From Butyriboletus loyo (taxonomy: Eukaryota; Basidiomycota; Agaricomycetes; Boletales; Boletaceae), in NCBI GenBank assembly GCA_038093515.1, contig JBBPSI010000116.1, forward strand, positions 17,325 to 81,324: a stretch of 64,000 bases of DNA, given 5' to 3'. Below the pieces are notes generated by a model that saw nothing but the letters and a program-made list of their open reading frames with translations, had not been told where the DNA came from and ran no database searches. This document shows, piece by piece, positions 21,167 to 32,072 of the stretch; position 1 is the stretch's first letter, and every line of letters starts with the position of its first letter. A program made the position numbers and the translations under genes.

Positions 21167-22503
21167 AATGGGAAGAGAAAAACATTAATGTTGATTCATC
21201 GGCGAGTTGGTTTGGAGAGGAGAGGGCAGGACACGAGAGAAATGGGTGGAGAGAGGTGTGGGATGCATATGCTGAACAGTAGTTGAATGGAAAAAAAAGG
21301 TGGCGCAAGCAAGTGTGTGGGATCAGAGACGCCAGCCTTGAGCTGACCACCAGTAAAAGAGAGAGAGATACTGAATCCCCAACGTCGTTTCAAACGGAAG
21401 TGCCGAAGCGCGGTGGGAGACCACTACGTGGTACTACTGAGGCGGGTTGTTGCCGCAGAAAACATCGAATGCAGAAATCGTCGTCGTCGTCGGGGCTGAT
21501 GCTGAAGACGTACCGTCATCCATTGTTGAATATCTTCTTGCTGTCGTCGCCGTGGTGGTCGTCGGTGAGGGCGGAGAAAATGAAAACCAGTGGGACAATG
21601 GAATCCCACACTCGCTGACAAAACATGGACACACACTTACAAACCTCTGTACTACTGTCCAGTGATATGTTGTACATGTCCATCTCTGATCTTCTTTGCG
21701 TGGATCATTAACCTCGTTGACAGTCAGATTCAATACCTGCAAGATCATGATAAATGGGGAGCCAAAGGACGTCTGGCGAGTAAAGGTCCATTACTGGAAC
21801 CCGATAACCACCGCCAACGCCATCACCCCCTTCCGTGGTGCGTCACGGTCAAGCCGGCCAGAGCCACTATCTAGTGCGTGTTTGTAGTGTAAACTATTCG
21901 CTCTCTTCTCATCTGATGAGTTGTTTTCCGATCCTGTAGTCCTTGACTCGAGAGATTATTGGTTATCCGTCGGGCAAATCTCGCTCTAAGAAACACTGCC
22001 TAGTATGTGGCCGGCCATCGGACGTAGGGATATCAGAGGCAAAGCTTTCCTCGGAGTGCGGGTGAGAAAACGTGCCAGGAAGCGTCGGGAAGAGCAAAGA
22101 AGGTCAAATTGATGCTTGGCATTTCCCCTACACCCAAGGGTAATATCGATCCAAAGATGTTCAACAAGCCCGCATTCCGTCGTACAGCATGATATAATCG
22201 CTTGGTTGTTCCACGGTTGATAACCTCCGAGTCTGGTCAACTAACAGCCTCGGGGACCCTCCGGTCTGAGGACGCCGAATCTTGCTCTTATTATCCCACG
22301 CAACCTTTTCCTTTTCCATGAATGTGGTGGTGATGAAGCATCCATGGGGAGTCGAGTCAAATGTACTGGCAAGCTTTGAGCACCGAGTTTACTCAAATCG
22401 AGTTCTCCAGATTTTTCACCCCCCCCTGAGGCGTTCGAGACTTATAAGATACGGGCTGAGGGGGAGGATGACCTTGCAATCACAGCACCCCGCAACGTAA
22501 CCG
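21167..22503. other. Intergenic between Tra2-like gene and membrane-protein gene
   Basis: Divergent promoter region of about 1.3 kb. Open frames of 60-110 codons exist on both strands but overlap each other, lack motifs and have no splice-supported extensions. Nothing is called. Confidence 0.5.
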
Positions 22504-23892
22504 ATGCCTCCTCTTGGTACCCCTTTTGCAGATTCAAAGTTTACTCTCAACTTATCCGGCATAGCCAGCTTCTTTGGGGGTCAAGAAGCCATTTCTGCCA
22601 TGGCTACCGTTCACCTTTACGAAGGCAGACGGTGGCTCGGATGGTATAACTGCCCGGGGAGTTTCTCGTTCGCTGCAAGTTTTGCACGGATGGCAACTCC
22701 GCGCACCTGGCATGGGATTTTTTCACCGAGAAGCCCACCACCTATCTTGTTGGAGCTTGGGCTCGATGGCAACACGGGACCCAAATATATCGCAGCCTTG
22801 TCTGGGACTACGATGCACACGGGGCATCTGGCACATCTCACCGTGAAGCGGAGCAGGGAGATGAAGGAAGTGATGGTTCCAGGGAGGTTGACGAATCCGA
22901 TCGACGTCGCATACCTTGTCATGGGCTCCGTCGACTGCGACGCCCCCGTTAAACGACTACCCCTTACCCATGCCCTAACTGGACTCATTCCGATAGCGGT
23001 CAGCGTCACTGCCTGCGTCGTGTGCGTGCTGGTCTACGATTGGTACAGCTTCTCCATGATCTTGCTTGGGATGATCGCCAGTGGCTTGGCCACTTTCGTT
23101 ATCGGCAGAGGAAGACTTATGATCAAGAAACCCGTTCAGAATTCAGTGACGGACCCTCCGCCTGGATTACTACTCGGGGAGGGCAGCGTGGTCGTGATCA
23201 AGGGCGAGGAAGACGGCGTTAACGCCATCACGAGAGCACGTTTCGAACTGGATACCGACTTGGATGCGAAAGACAGATTTCATCGCGGTCTCCATCGTAG
23301 CTACTCCGCCGTGGGCGTTATGTGCCTCTTCCTGTTTACCACCCAGTTCATCCTCCAGCTTCTTCTCATCCCTCAGGGGACCCTGTTTGGTCAGATCATG
23401 TTCGTCGTCTCTCTCATCGTATCGTGGACGTATAACTACCACCTCTCCTCGTTCCACACGGAGAAAATCCAAGCTGAGCTCCTCTTTCGGACGCTCGGGA
23501 ATCCGCAAATGTATCGGTTCTGCGTTGGGACGAGGACGACGATGGCGGTCTTGGTGTGCCTTTTACTTTTTCACGACGTCAGGGACTCCTCTGTGCAGGA
23601 GGGGCAAGACCGTCGACTCACCATCCTGCACGCATGTCTCCCGCACGTCAATGCCACTCGCGGAGTGTGGAAGAAATGGATGGACAAGGTCGTTGAGCAG
23701 CTTATGAACGCTGGTGATACGTCGCTGTCCCGGTTGACCGTAGACGAGGAGAGTGCAGATGTATTCCTTTCCGAGACAGAACGGGCGTTGCTGTCCACGT
23801 TGCTTGGGGATGCGCGTGCAGCATTCGAGTGGTATTTCGATAGCTGGACGATGTACTCTACTCCTGGTACGAGTTGTAAGATGGCAATTTAG
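22504..23892 (+). CDS. Multipass membrane protein, paralogue 1 (uncharacterised)
   Basis: A single 462-residue open frame without introns, in contrast to its neighbours. About five hydrophobic segments are visible: GLIPIAVSVTACVVCVLV and SFSMILLGMIASGLATFVIG (around residues 160-205), two around residues 265-320 (LFLFTTQFILQLLLIPQG; IMFVVSLIVSWTY), and TMAVLVCLLLFHD near residue 350. The N-terminal 150 residues are soluble and start with a conserved block SKFTLN..FFGGQEAISAMATV. The C-terminus is acidic. A paralogue lies inverted at 30681-32072; the two align almost end to end. No catalytic motif or known family was recognised. The stop lies 69 nt before the HisRS start. Confidence 0.85.
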   Translation: MPPLGTPFADSKFTLNLSGIASFFGGQEAISAMATVHLYEGRRWLGWYNCPGSFSFAASFARMATPRTWHGIFSPRSPPPILLELGLDGNTGPKYIAALSGTTMHTGHLAHLTVKRSREMKEVMVPGRLTNPIDVAYLVMGSVDCDAPVKRLPLTHALTGLIPIAVSVTACVVCVLVYDWYSFSMILLGMIASGLATFVIGRGRLMIKKPVQNSVTDPPPGLLLGEGSVVVIKGEEDGVNAITRARFELDTDLDAKDRFHRGLHRSYSAVGVMCLFLFTTQFILQLLLIPQGTLFGQIMFVVSLIVSWTYNYHLSSFHTEKIQAELLFRTLGNPQMYRFCVGTRTTMAVLVCLLLFHDVRDSSVQEGQDRRLTILHACLPHVNATRGVWKKWMDKVVEQLMNAGDTSLSRLTVDEESADVFLSETERALLSTLLGDARAAFEWYFDSWTMYSTPGTSCKMAI

Positions 23893-23961
23893 TTACGGGG
23901 TGATCAGGGTCCTTAATACCGAGTCAGGTCGAACTCGGAATCCATTTCGGTGAGATGATTG

Positions 23962-26302
23962 ATGTTCCCTGCTCGTGCGCTGCTCCGGACTTGCTTTTAT
24001 CGATCGCCAACCCGTTTCGTGCCCATCTACCACCACACACGCGCAATGTCCACCGCTGAATCGCTCGCTGCAGAGATCACACAACAAACCGCGCTCGTCA
24101 ACGAGCTTAGACTACAAAGCACAGACCCAACCGCCCTCGACGCTGCCAGAAAGCAACTTGGCGAGCTCAAGAAAACGCTCAGTGCGATCGGGAAAGCAGA
24201 AACGAGCTCTGGCACTGCTGGGACGAACGACAGTAAAGACGGGAAGAAAAAGGGCCGGCTATTACTCAAGACTGCCAAGGTCAGCCCAGCGTCGCGCTTT
24301 TTCTCTCATGATCGGGATGGTGTTGGTGATACGGCGATTGACTTTTTTTTGAAACACGCAATTTGCGTCCCTTCGTTGTCGTTTCTCTTTGATTTAGGGT
24401 ACGCGGGATTATGGACCTGCCGAGATGTTTTGTCGGGAGCACATCGAGCGGATCGTCAAGGACGTGTTCACGTCGTATGGAGGGAGTTGTCTCGACACGC
24501 CCGTATTTGAACGCAAGGACGTGTTGACGGACAAGTATGGCGAGGATTCGAAGCTCATCTTTGATCTCATGGACCAAGGAGGGGAACAGCTGGCGCTGAG
24601 GTACGATCACACCGTCCCGCTTGCACGATATGTGGCCATGTCTAGTGCGACGATACAAGGCAAGATATGGCAAGTTGGAAAGGTCTATCGGAGGGATAGT
24701 CCTGTCATGTCCAAGGGACGGATGAGAGAGTTCATGCAAGCAGTTGCGTTTGCGTCTTGCTTTGCACCGCTCCAATCGGGTACTGAGCCGTTGCCGTAGG
24801 ATTTGGATATCATCGGTGGATGGGATCCAATGATTCCTGATGCGGAGATCGTTAGTTTGCTTTGCACGATTCTGACACGTCTGGATGTGGGCGAGTTCAC
24901 GGTCAAGGTAAGATGTTGAATGTGGTGATCTCATATTATCTGTCTATTGAACACTTTACATAACAGATTAATAACCGTAAAATATTAGATGGCATTTTCG
25001 AGACGTGCGGCGTACCACCAGAGAAGATACGTACGATCTCCTCCGCTGTAGACAAATTGGACAAGGCACGCCTTTGCTTGAAGATGTACGCTGCATTGGT
25101 TTACTCAACTTCCGAGTTCTAGCTACCTTGGGCGGATGTCAAGAAGGAAATGACAGATGAGAAAGGGTTGAGCCCCGAAGTCGCGGACAAGATTGGAGAG
25201 TATGTCAAACTCAAAGGTCAGCTATTCCCCCTCAAGCTCTATCAACTCTCGGAGTGACGACGAACAACCAAACAGGGGGGGCGCCTTTATTAGACCACCT
25301 CAAAGCTGATGAAACATTGATGTCCAATCCGAATGCAAAAGACGGCATCCTCGAGATGGAACTGTTGTTCACGCTCCTCAGCGCGTACAAAGTCCTTGAT
25401 AAAGTGTGTCGTATCTGGCATCTCTGATCGCACATCGTTCTCACACATTGATAGATTTCTTTCGACATATCGCTGGCACGCGGTCTCGATTACTACACTG
25501 GGATCATATATGAGGCTACTGTGGCAGCCTCAGCACCTCCCGGTTTCACCCCCAACGGTCCTGTATCGACACCGTCCGAAACATCACCCACACCAACACC
25601 CATGGCTCCCAAAAAGAAAGCCAAAAAACCAAAAGCCGAAGATGCGGAGGAGGAAGAAATAGACGAATCCCAGGTGGGCGTCGGCTCCATCGCCGCTGGT
25701 GGACGGTACGACAACCTCGTGGGCTCTTTTACATCTGCAGCAGCAGGGGAAGGAAAGAAGGGTGCCCAATGTCCGTGTATCGGCGTCAGCATCGGGCTAG
25801 ACCGGATATTTGCGCTCGTATGGCCCAAGTGGATAGAGAAGGGCATGCGGAGTAAGGAGACGATGGCGTACGTGATCGCTGTGGGCGATGGACTGCTAGC
25901 GGAACGGATCAGGCTGGTTCAGGAGCTGAGGGAGGCTGGGATCAAGGTAAGAGGGGGGGAGTTGATTTCCGTTTCAAGGGTAACTGACGTCGACGTTCGA
26001 TTTTTTTGTGTTTCGTTTAGACGGATTTCCTGGCAAAGCGGAAACCAAAATTGCCGATGCAGTTTGCGGCGGCGGAAAAGGATGAGGTGCCGTTTGATAT
26101 TCTACTGGGCGGTGACGAGCTGAAGCAAGGCTTGGTCGTCGTCAAGGAGCAGAAGTGGGAATTCGTCGATGGGAAGAAGGTCAAGGTGCAGGCGACGGAT
26201 CAGGGTACAAAGGTCAAGCGGGAGGAGCTCGTTGAGTGGATCAAACAGACGTCGACGTACCTCAACTGGTCGAGCGGTAGACTCGTCCAGACATCGATGT
26301 AG
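23962..26302 (+). CDS. HTS1: Histidyl-tRNA synthetase (cytosolic and mitochondrial)
   Basis: Eight exons: 23962-24279, 24398-24742, 24800-24907, 24967-25065, 25123-25216, 25276-25403, 25455-25946, 26021-26302; 621 residues. The enzyme charges tRNA-His. Class II features in order: KGTRDYGP at the exon 1/2 join, motif 2 with [25 protein letters not shown] (histidine site), [11 protein letters not shown], motif 3 SIGLDRI, then an anticodon-binding domain. The first ATG begins an Arg-rich presequence ([19 protein letters not shown]) typical of mitochondrial import; a second ATG at 24046 would give the cytosolic form starting MSTAE with a WHEP-like helix. Intron 4 begins GC instead of GT. A Lys/Glu-rich insert ([18 protein letters not shown]) lies between the histidine site and GGRYD. 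Convergent with the downstream phosphotransferase gene. Confidence 0.95.
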
Positions 26303-26563
26303 GGACGTGTGAGACGCTTGTGCTCTTTTCTATACATATACCATAGAGTTTCTTCCCATTAGTTCGGGTGCGCGACTCAGACGCTTTGCGAGACGCATTC
26401 CTGGGCTATCCTCAAGATTGCAACTCGCATCAATAATCGCGTCCGATGTTGATCGCATCGCCTCAGACTAACCATTTGGACTGTTGAAACTCGGTATATC
26501 GTGATGATCTATAATATCGTCGTGAGACATTCCCTTGACATGAGCTCCCTCTCGTGCAACGTT

Positions 26564-28302
26564 TCATAAGTATTTCGAAAATCCATCTAGCCGGATATCC
26601 CGGGTATCGCGCCATTTTCCCTCCGCATCCTTCTTACGCACCGAAAAGCATGCGACCCCCAGGTACTCCGTGATCTCCTTGATCACGAGGGTACAAAAGT
26701 GAGCGTACGTGAAGAACGAGATTGCGAGCGTCAGGTAAACAAATATGGCGGTTCGTTTTTGTGTAGACTGGATGATAGGCGATCTAGAAGAGGACTTGAG
26801 TAATATGGAATATCAAGGTGGATGACAGCGTACCGGTGAAGTAGGTCAGGTAGGTGGGCATCGATGACACCGATAGCACTCCATATCCACATAAAATTCC
26901 ACTGCGGGAAGGGTGTCTTTGTCACATGGCTCAATATTATCCGTCCGACATGGTGTGCAAACTGCAAGCCCCAGGCACACATGAACGGAACGAAGAGCGG
27001 TGAATGCACGATGTTCGAATGGGTGAATGATGGGTGAAGTAACCATAGAACCTGAAGCACTGCCGATACTACGAAGGGAAGAAGGAAAACCAATGGCTTG
27101 AGAGTAGACCCGCCCGAGGCCCGCATCACTTTGTAAACATTTCGGTAGCTTACAGCGGTATTAGTGGCTTTCGATATGCTCAAAAGGCATGATAATACCT
27201 GGACACAATATTGAAAGCCAGGCTGAAGGCAGCAAATACCATGAAAGCCTCGTTGAGACCAATGTCAGGGACAATCTCAGCGACTTGTGGTATATGGTCC
27301 AGGTGGGTGAAGGTGAGGAAACGTTGGTCCCAAAACGAAGGTCCTATACGGCCGTGAGCCAGGAGAAGTATACGACACACAGAGCACTCGCCAAATATTC
27401 CCGAAATGACATAGATAAATACGATCATAAGAATACCTTCAATGGGTCCGGAAAATGGTCCCAGGTATAATACCCCTGTATGATGCTCTTCCCATGTGGT
27501 GAGGTAAAAGCTGGCAAGAGTGGCCATCTGCGATGCGATAGTCCACCACGAACGACCTAGATTAAGGGCTCTGGCGGCCAAAATAACTTCCAGCTATAAA
27601 TGTCATGAAAATTCGTGTCGCAGATCCAAGAGGTATTGCGTTACCGTAGTGTTGAGGGCATCACAACCTAGTTGATTTGGATAAACTTACGGAAATGCTG
27701 AATGAACGTGGACGCATACATACCATGATCAAACAATTCGCCAAGCGGACCAGCCATGCCAGTGCGGCGGGCTTGCTTACTTCGATTCCCTGGACGTCAA
27801 AGTACTTTCATCAGCGATAAAATAGCCCTCACCCATCCACAGCATCGCAGCTCTGGTACATGAAGAGACCAAGGGCCCATCTACGTTATCAGATGAACAA
27901 ATTGGAACACAACGACAGGTGAGAAAGCGCACGTGAAATATATCCATTGCGGAGGACCAACTAAACCATCCTTGTCGGTATAATATAGTGGATCATAAAT
28001 TAGCAGCGAAATAAAATTCAGCGCAACGATAACGAGCCCAAGAAGGGTTATCTGCGCTGCATATCAATTCCGCCGGTGCTGAAGGTTTGGTTTGATAGCG
28101 TACTGTATTCGGCGCGATTGTCAACGGCCAAAGGGTGACGAACCAATTCCAGTAGGGGCCAAGGACGTATTTGGATAGAAAAGACCTGTGGAGTAGTCAG
28201 AACTGCGATCCTAGTGGTATAGACTTGGGTGACATACTCGTCTACACCCTTGTAGGCATATATTCTAAGGTGTTTGAGAGCTGTTGGTGACAGATATCCC
28301 AT
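26564..28302 (-). CDS. Ethanolamine/choline phosphotransferase (CDP-alcohol type)
   Basis: Ten exons, in order 28302-28238, 28185-28104, 28051-27933, 27880-27833, 27779-27724, 27667-27645, 27593-27392, 27343-27199, 27148-26834, 26783-26564; 424 residues. The family motif DG-x2-AR-x8-G-x3-D-x3-D is assembled across three introns as DGKQARRTGMAGPLGELFDHG plus CDALNT. Several hydrophobic membrane segments follow (ILMIVFIYVISG, PLVFLLPFVVSAVLQVLWLL). This enzyme family transfers phosphoethanolamine or phosphocholine from the CDP-alcohol to diacylglycerol, the last Kennedy-pathway step, in ER/Golgi membranes. The sequence alone does not separate EPT1-like from CPT1-like specificity. Exon 6 is only 23 nt, and intron 7 (27344-27391) is a GC-AG intron of 48 nt that is open in frame. 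The gene diverges from the F-box gene. Confidence 0.92.
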
Positions 28303-28484
28303 GGTCGTGACTCTATGAAAGTGAGAAACAGAGAAAGGGAAACGGCGAGTTGAGCCTCATAAAACCGAATGAAATCGATTAACGAACGTGCGCCACCATG
28401 TGGAGCACGTGACATAATGATCACGTGGCATCGTAACAAATGTGTGCGCCATTGGCCAATCCTCGTTTTTGATTCTCGTTTGCG
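28303..28484. promoter_or_regulatory. Shared divergent promoter, phosphotransferase / F-box gene
   Basis: Only 182 nt separate the two opposite start codons, so both genes must be controlled from this gap or from within each other. No specific operator was recognised; gatcacgtggc at about 28419-28429 contains an E-box-like CACGTG core. Confidence 0.55.
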
Positions 28485-30458
28485 ATGTTGCATCAATTGC
28501 CGACAGAGATTGCTTTGCATACGGTATCGTACCTTCCGCTACATTCATTGTATTCTATCACTCTGGTATCGCGCGACTGGAATGCCTTGATTGCGATCAA
28601 CGAACCCACTGTGTACAGAAATATCGCAATACTCCATCGTTTCATCGACGAGGACCAACTTCGTGCAGGCTCGATTCCAATTGACTGGAAGGCCTACTGT
28701 CTGCTCGCTTTCCGTGTCAGGTGGTAATAATCACTGATCGACTCATCCCCAGGTAGGAGACAGCTGGAAATCGAGAGAGGCTGGCGCGGCAAAGCTCCGT
28801 CTGTCGTTCGAGAATTGACCGCGACGGGAACCTTTGTGCATCGCATCAAAGTCGATTACGAGCTCGGCTTTGTCATTACGACCTGCCAAATAGGCGGCCT
28901 CTCCGTCTGTGACATCAAAAACAATCGCGTCTTGTGGTCACTCCCTTTGGTCAGGCCTAGCATTCTCCTCGAGCGATGATGTCTGATACGATTCATATCC
29001 AGACCCACGCTGTCAGCTACGCGCATTGCGAATACGACCGGGGTTACATCGTTTTCAATCGACACGACAATTGCAAGGAAGTCTGGCGACGTACCGTTGA
29101 TGCAGACGGAGATCAGCATTCAGGGACGTCGCCTCCGGATAAAAAAATGCTTGAAGCATCTACGCAAGCTGCTGCACGTCATCATTCAGCAGAGAGTCGT
29201 TGGGGTCATTTTAAAGCCTGGGCACTTCTTCGCATGCCAGAGATCAGTCGTGCATTCCGTTTCTCGTACCCAACGCTCCTAGCTGTGGCAACGAACAATG
29301 CGTATATCTGGGATGTCCCGAGATCGCAATTGGTTTCGGTCATCCGGGATCTTGAACGACTGCACCACCATCTGCCATCAGCCGCCATCCATTACGTCGA
29401 AGTCAACGACCTGTATGTGTTTATCTGCGTTGGGGAGGAATTACGTATTTTCGCGAGGGAAGGTGGAGCGTTGGTGTACCAGTTGTCTACGAGGGAGTTG
29501 ACCAGTACAACGTGGGACGTATTACCACAGACTCGTGGTTCAACGCCATCCGTCGTACACCCCCAAATGCTTCTTCGTGGCCATCATCCATCGAGTCCTT
29601 TCCACAGTGAGTTCATGGCATGTGAGCGCTTTTATTCTTGAGCTACGTGGTTAGGGGTTGCCGACGATGTTTGTTTTCAGGTCATGTGTCGGCATCGGGG
29701 AACGATCTTGCTATTCTTACATATAACGGCAGACTGGTCATCCTCCCTGGTTTTCAGCGTCTATTTATCGAATCACACGCGGTCCACCATCGGGACATCG
29801 TCATCATCCTGAACTTTCAGCCACCTTCAGGCGACGGAGAAATCTCATACTATCTAGCAGTGGGCGACCGAAATGGAAAATTGGCCATCGCTACGGTATG
29901 TGTACAGTGAGACATTTACACCACCAGCGCCTTGACCGATATCCCGCTCTCCCCTTGTTTTCTAGGGGAAAGGTATATATATCATCTCTCCCGACTTTGA
30001 CTTCAGCCGCCTGACCGCCGCCCGCCCACCCGAACCGGGCGTGTCTGTCTGTCGATTGTCCCGGTTTGACGACGAGCGCTTGCTTTCTTTCATCTCCTGT
30101 CTACAGATCACGCACGATGCAATCTACTTTGCCTACAAGCCGCACGCGGGCGGTGCATGGGAGATAGCTCACCATGCGCATATCCACGATATCGGCGTCC
30201 ACGATCCACCCGACGTGGAGGTGTTTCAAGACGTAGGCGATGACATGGAGGATGGGTTTGCAGACGGTTGGGAGGACGAAGACTCTGAGGAAGAAGAACT
30301 GGTGGGTATTGGCGCCATGGAGGACGATAGTCAGTAATCTCGACACTTTTCGTCGCCCTATCATTGTGCTCACGCCGTCCGTAGATCCTGCGCACGCCAT
30401 CATCAACAACTTGTTCTTGCCCACGACTAAGAACACGGTATTCAGCGTGAGCTTCTAG
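28485..30458 (+). CDS. F-box protein with propeller-like C-terminal region
   Basis: Six exons: 28485-28698, 28753-28949, 29003-29621, 29681-29895, 29966-30329, 30385-30458; 560 residues. It opens with an F-box (LPTEIALHTVSYLPLHSLYS then VSRDWNAL), which in known proteins binds Skp1 in SCF ubiquitin ligases. Later segments resemble degenerate beta-propeller strands (LGFVITTCQIGGLSVCD; LAVATNNAYIWDV; LAILTYNGRLVILPG), usually the substrate-binding part. An acidic run (EDGFADGWEDEDSEEEEE-type, about residues 500-530) precedes the C-terminal exon. All phases join cleanly. The substrate is unknown. The gene converges with the downstream membrane-protein paralogue, stop codons 222 nt apart. Confidence 0.85.
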
Positions 30459-30680
30459 TGGAGCAGATATTTTGGCTATGTTTCTTCCGTGAATCCCGAG
30501 TCGTCGTTTGAAAAAAGTTGTACCAAAGTAAAGTGTCCTACAAATCCAACCTACATTAACCCTATGATGCTGGCATGTACATGTTGATATGATGGTATCG
30601 ATAACAAATAGTCCATAGTACACAAAGACAAGAGTGATTTGGAAGTCCTGTCATGAATATCGTTACGTGGTGAAGCGGAA

Positions 30681-32072
30681 TCATTCTATGCTTTTTTCAG
30701 ATGCACGCTTTGGGCGACTAGAACCATCACTGGGTAAGCTATCACAAATTTTGAAATACCCTTCGAACGCCGAAACTGCGTCCTCAAGCAGCTGTTTCAA
30801 TAACGGTCTCTGCGATTCTGGAAGTGCCCGATCTTCATCGTCTTCCTTCAAGTAGTGCAACGCCTTGGATTCGTAGTCAATGTTCAGGAGTTGATTGACG
30901 ACCTTGTTCGTCCACCGTTTCCATGTGGCTGTGTCGTTAGCGAGACACGAGCGGAGGATCCTGACACGACGGTCTTTGTCCGTTTGTAGGGACGAGCGCT
31001 CGATGCCGTGGAAGAGCAGCAGACAAACGAACACTGCCATCGTCGTCCTCGTACCAGTGCGGAACCGGAGCATCGTCGGCGCTCCAAGCGTCTCAAACAG
31101 TAAATTTGTCTGTATCTTCTCCTTTTCCAACGAGGATAGGTAAGAGTTATACACCCACGAGACACCGAGGGAGGTGACGAACATGATCTGGCCAAAGAGG
31201 GATCCTTGCGGGATGAGGAGGAGTTGGAGGAGGAATTGGAGCATGAGGAGGAGGGAACATATGCCGATGTCGTGGTGCAAGTGTACGACGCCCTTTTCTT
31301 CGTCGGTCGATGTTGGAGGCGTCTTGAGATCGAACTCTCCTTTTGTGATTGCGTTCACGTCCCGCTCTTCTCCTTTGATCACCACCACCTCGTCCTCTCC
31401 CTTCAATATGCCATGGCCTGGAGGAGCACCGAGGGCTGGGTTCTTGACAGATTTGATGACGAGTTTTCCTTTTCCGATGACGACGCTTGTCAGGCCACTG
31501 GAAACGATGCCGAGCAAAATCATGGAGAAGCTGTACCAGTCCTCGACTAGCGCACACATGATGCAGGTCACGACGCTGACAGTGATTGGGATAAGCCCAA
31601 GGAGGGCGTCCTGGAGGGGCAGGCGTTTAACGGGGGCCTCATAGTCAACATTCTTCATGGCCAGATAGGCAACGTCACAAGGTTTCGTCGTTCTCCCTAT
31701 TATCTCGACTACTTTCAACCCTTTGCTTCGCTCCATCGTCAGATAAGCCAGATGCTGCGTGGGCATTTCCGTCCCAGACAAGGCTGCGATGTATTGCGGT
31801 CCCCTCTTGCCGTCGAGCCCAAACGAAACGGCTGGGGGGTCGTTTGGGCCTGGAAACAACCCATCCCAGAAACGTGAGTTCGCCATCCTACCGAAACGTT
31901 TGGCGATGGTGTAACTTCCTGGGGAATTGAACCACCCAAGCCATCGTCTGCCTCTGTAGAGGTTGACGGTAGCCATGGCCGAGATGGCTTCTTTACCCCC
32001 AAAAAAGCCAGCTACGGCAGCCGAATTGAGGGAGAACTTTGAATGTGCGAGAGGCAGACTGAGGGGAGCCAT
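30681..32072 (-). CDS. Multipass membrane protein, paralogue 2 (uncharacterised)
   Basis: Single intronless frame of 463 residues, homologous along almost its whole length to the protein at 22504-23892 but on the opposite strand. Shared blocks include FFGGKEAISAMATVNLYRGR, DWYSFSMILLGI, LLIPQGSLFGQIMFV and GTRTTMAVFVCLLLFH. Four to five membrane spans are in the same places. The C-terminus (about 20 residues, SSRPKRASEKSIE) differs. The N-terminal start is conserved in both, supporting the ATG chosen. Function is unknown; nothing suggests a transporter signature or enzyme site. Confidence 0.85.
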   Translation of the reverse strand: MAPLSLPLAHSKFSLNSAAVAGFFGGKEAISAMATVNLYRGRRWLGWFNSPGSYTIAKRFGRMANSRFWDGLFPGPNDPPAVSFGLDGKRGPQYIAALSGTEMPTQHLAYLTMERSKGLKVVEIIGRTTKPCDVAYLAMKNVDYEAPVKRLPLQDALLGLIPITVSVVTCIMCALVEDWYSFSMILLGIVSSGLTSVVIGKGKLVIKSVKNPALGAPPGHGILKGEDEVVVIKGEERDVNAITKGEFDLKTPPTSTDEEKGVVHLHHDIGICSLLLMLQFLLQLLLIPQGSLFGQIMFVTSLGVSWVYNSYLSSLEKEKIQTNLLFETLGAPTMLRFRTGTRTTMAVFVCLLLFHGIERSSLQTDKDRRVRILRSCLANDTATWKRWTNKVVNQLLNIDYESKALHYLKEDDEDRALPESQRPLLKQLLEDAVSAFEGYFKICDSLPSDGSSRPKRASEKSIE

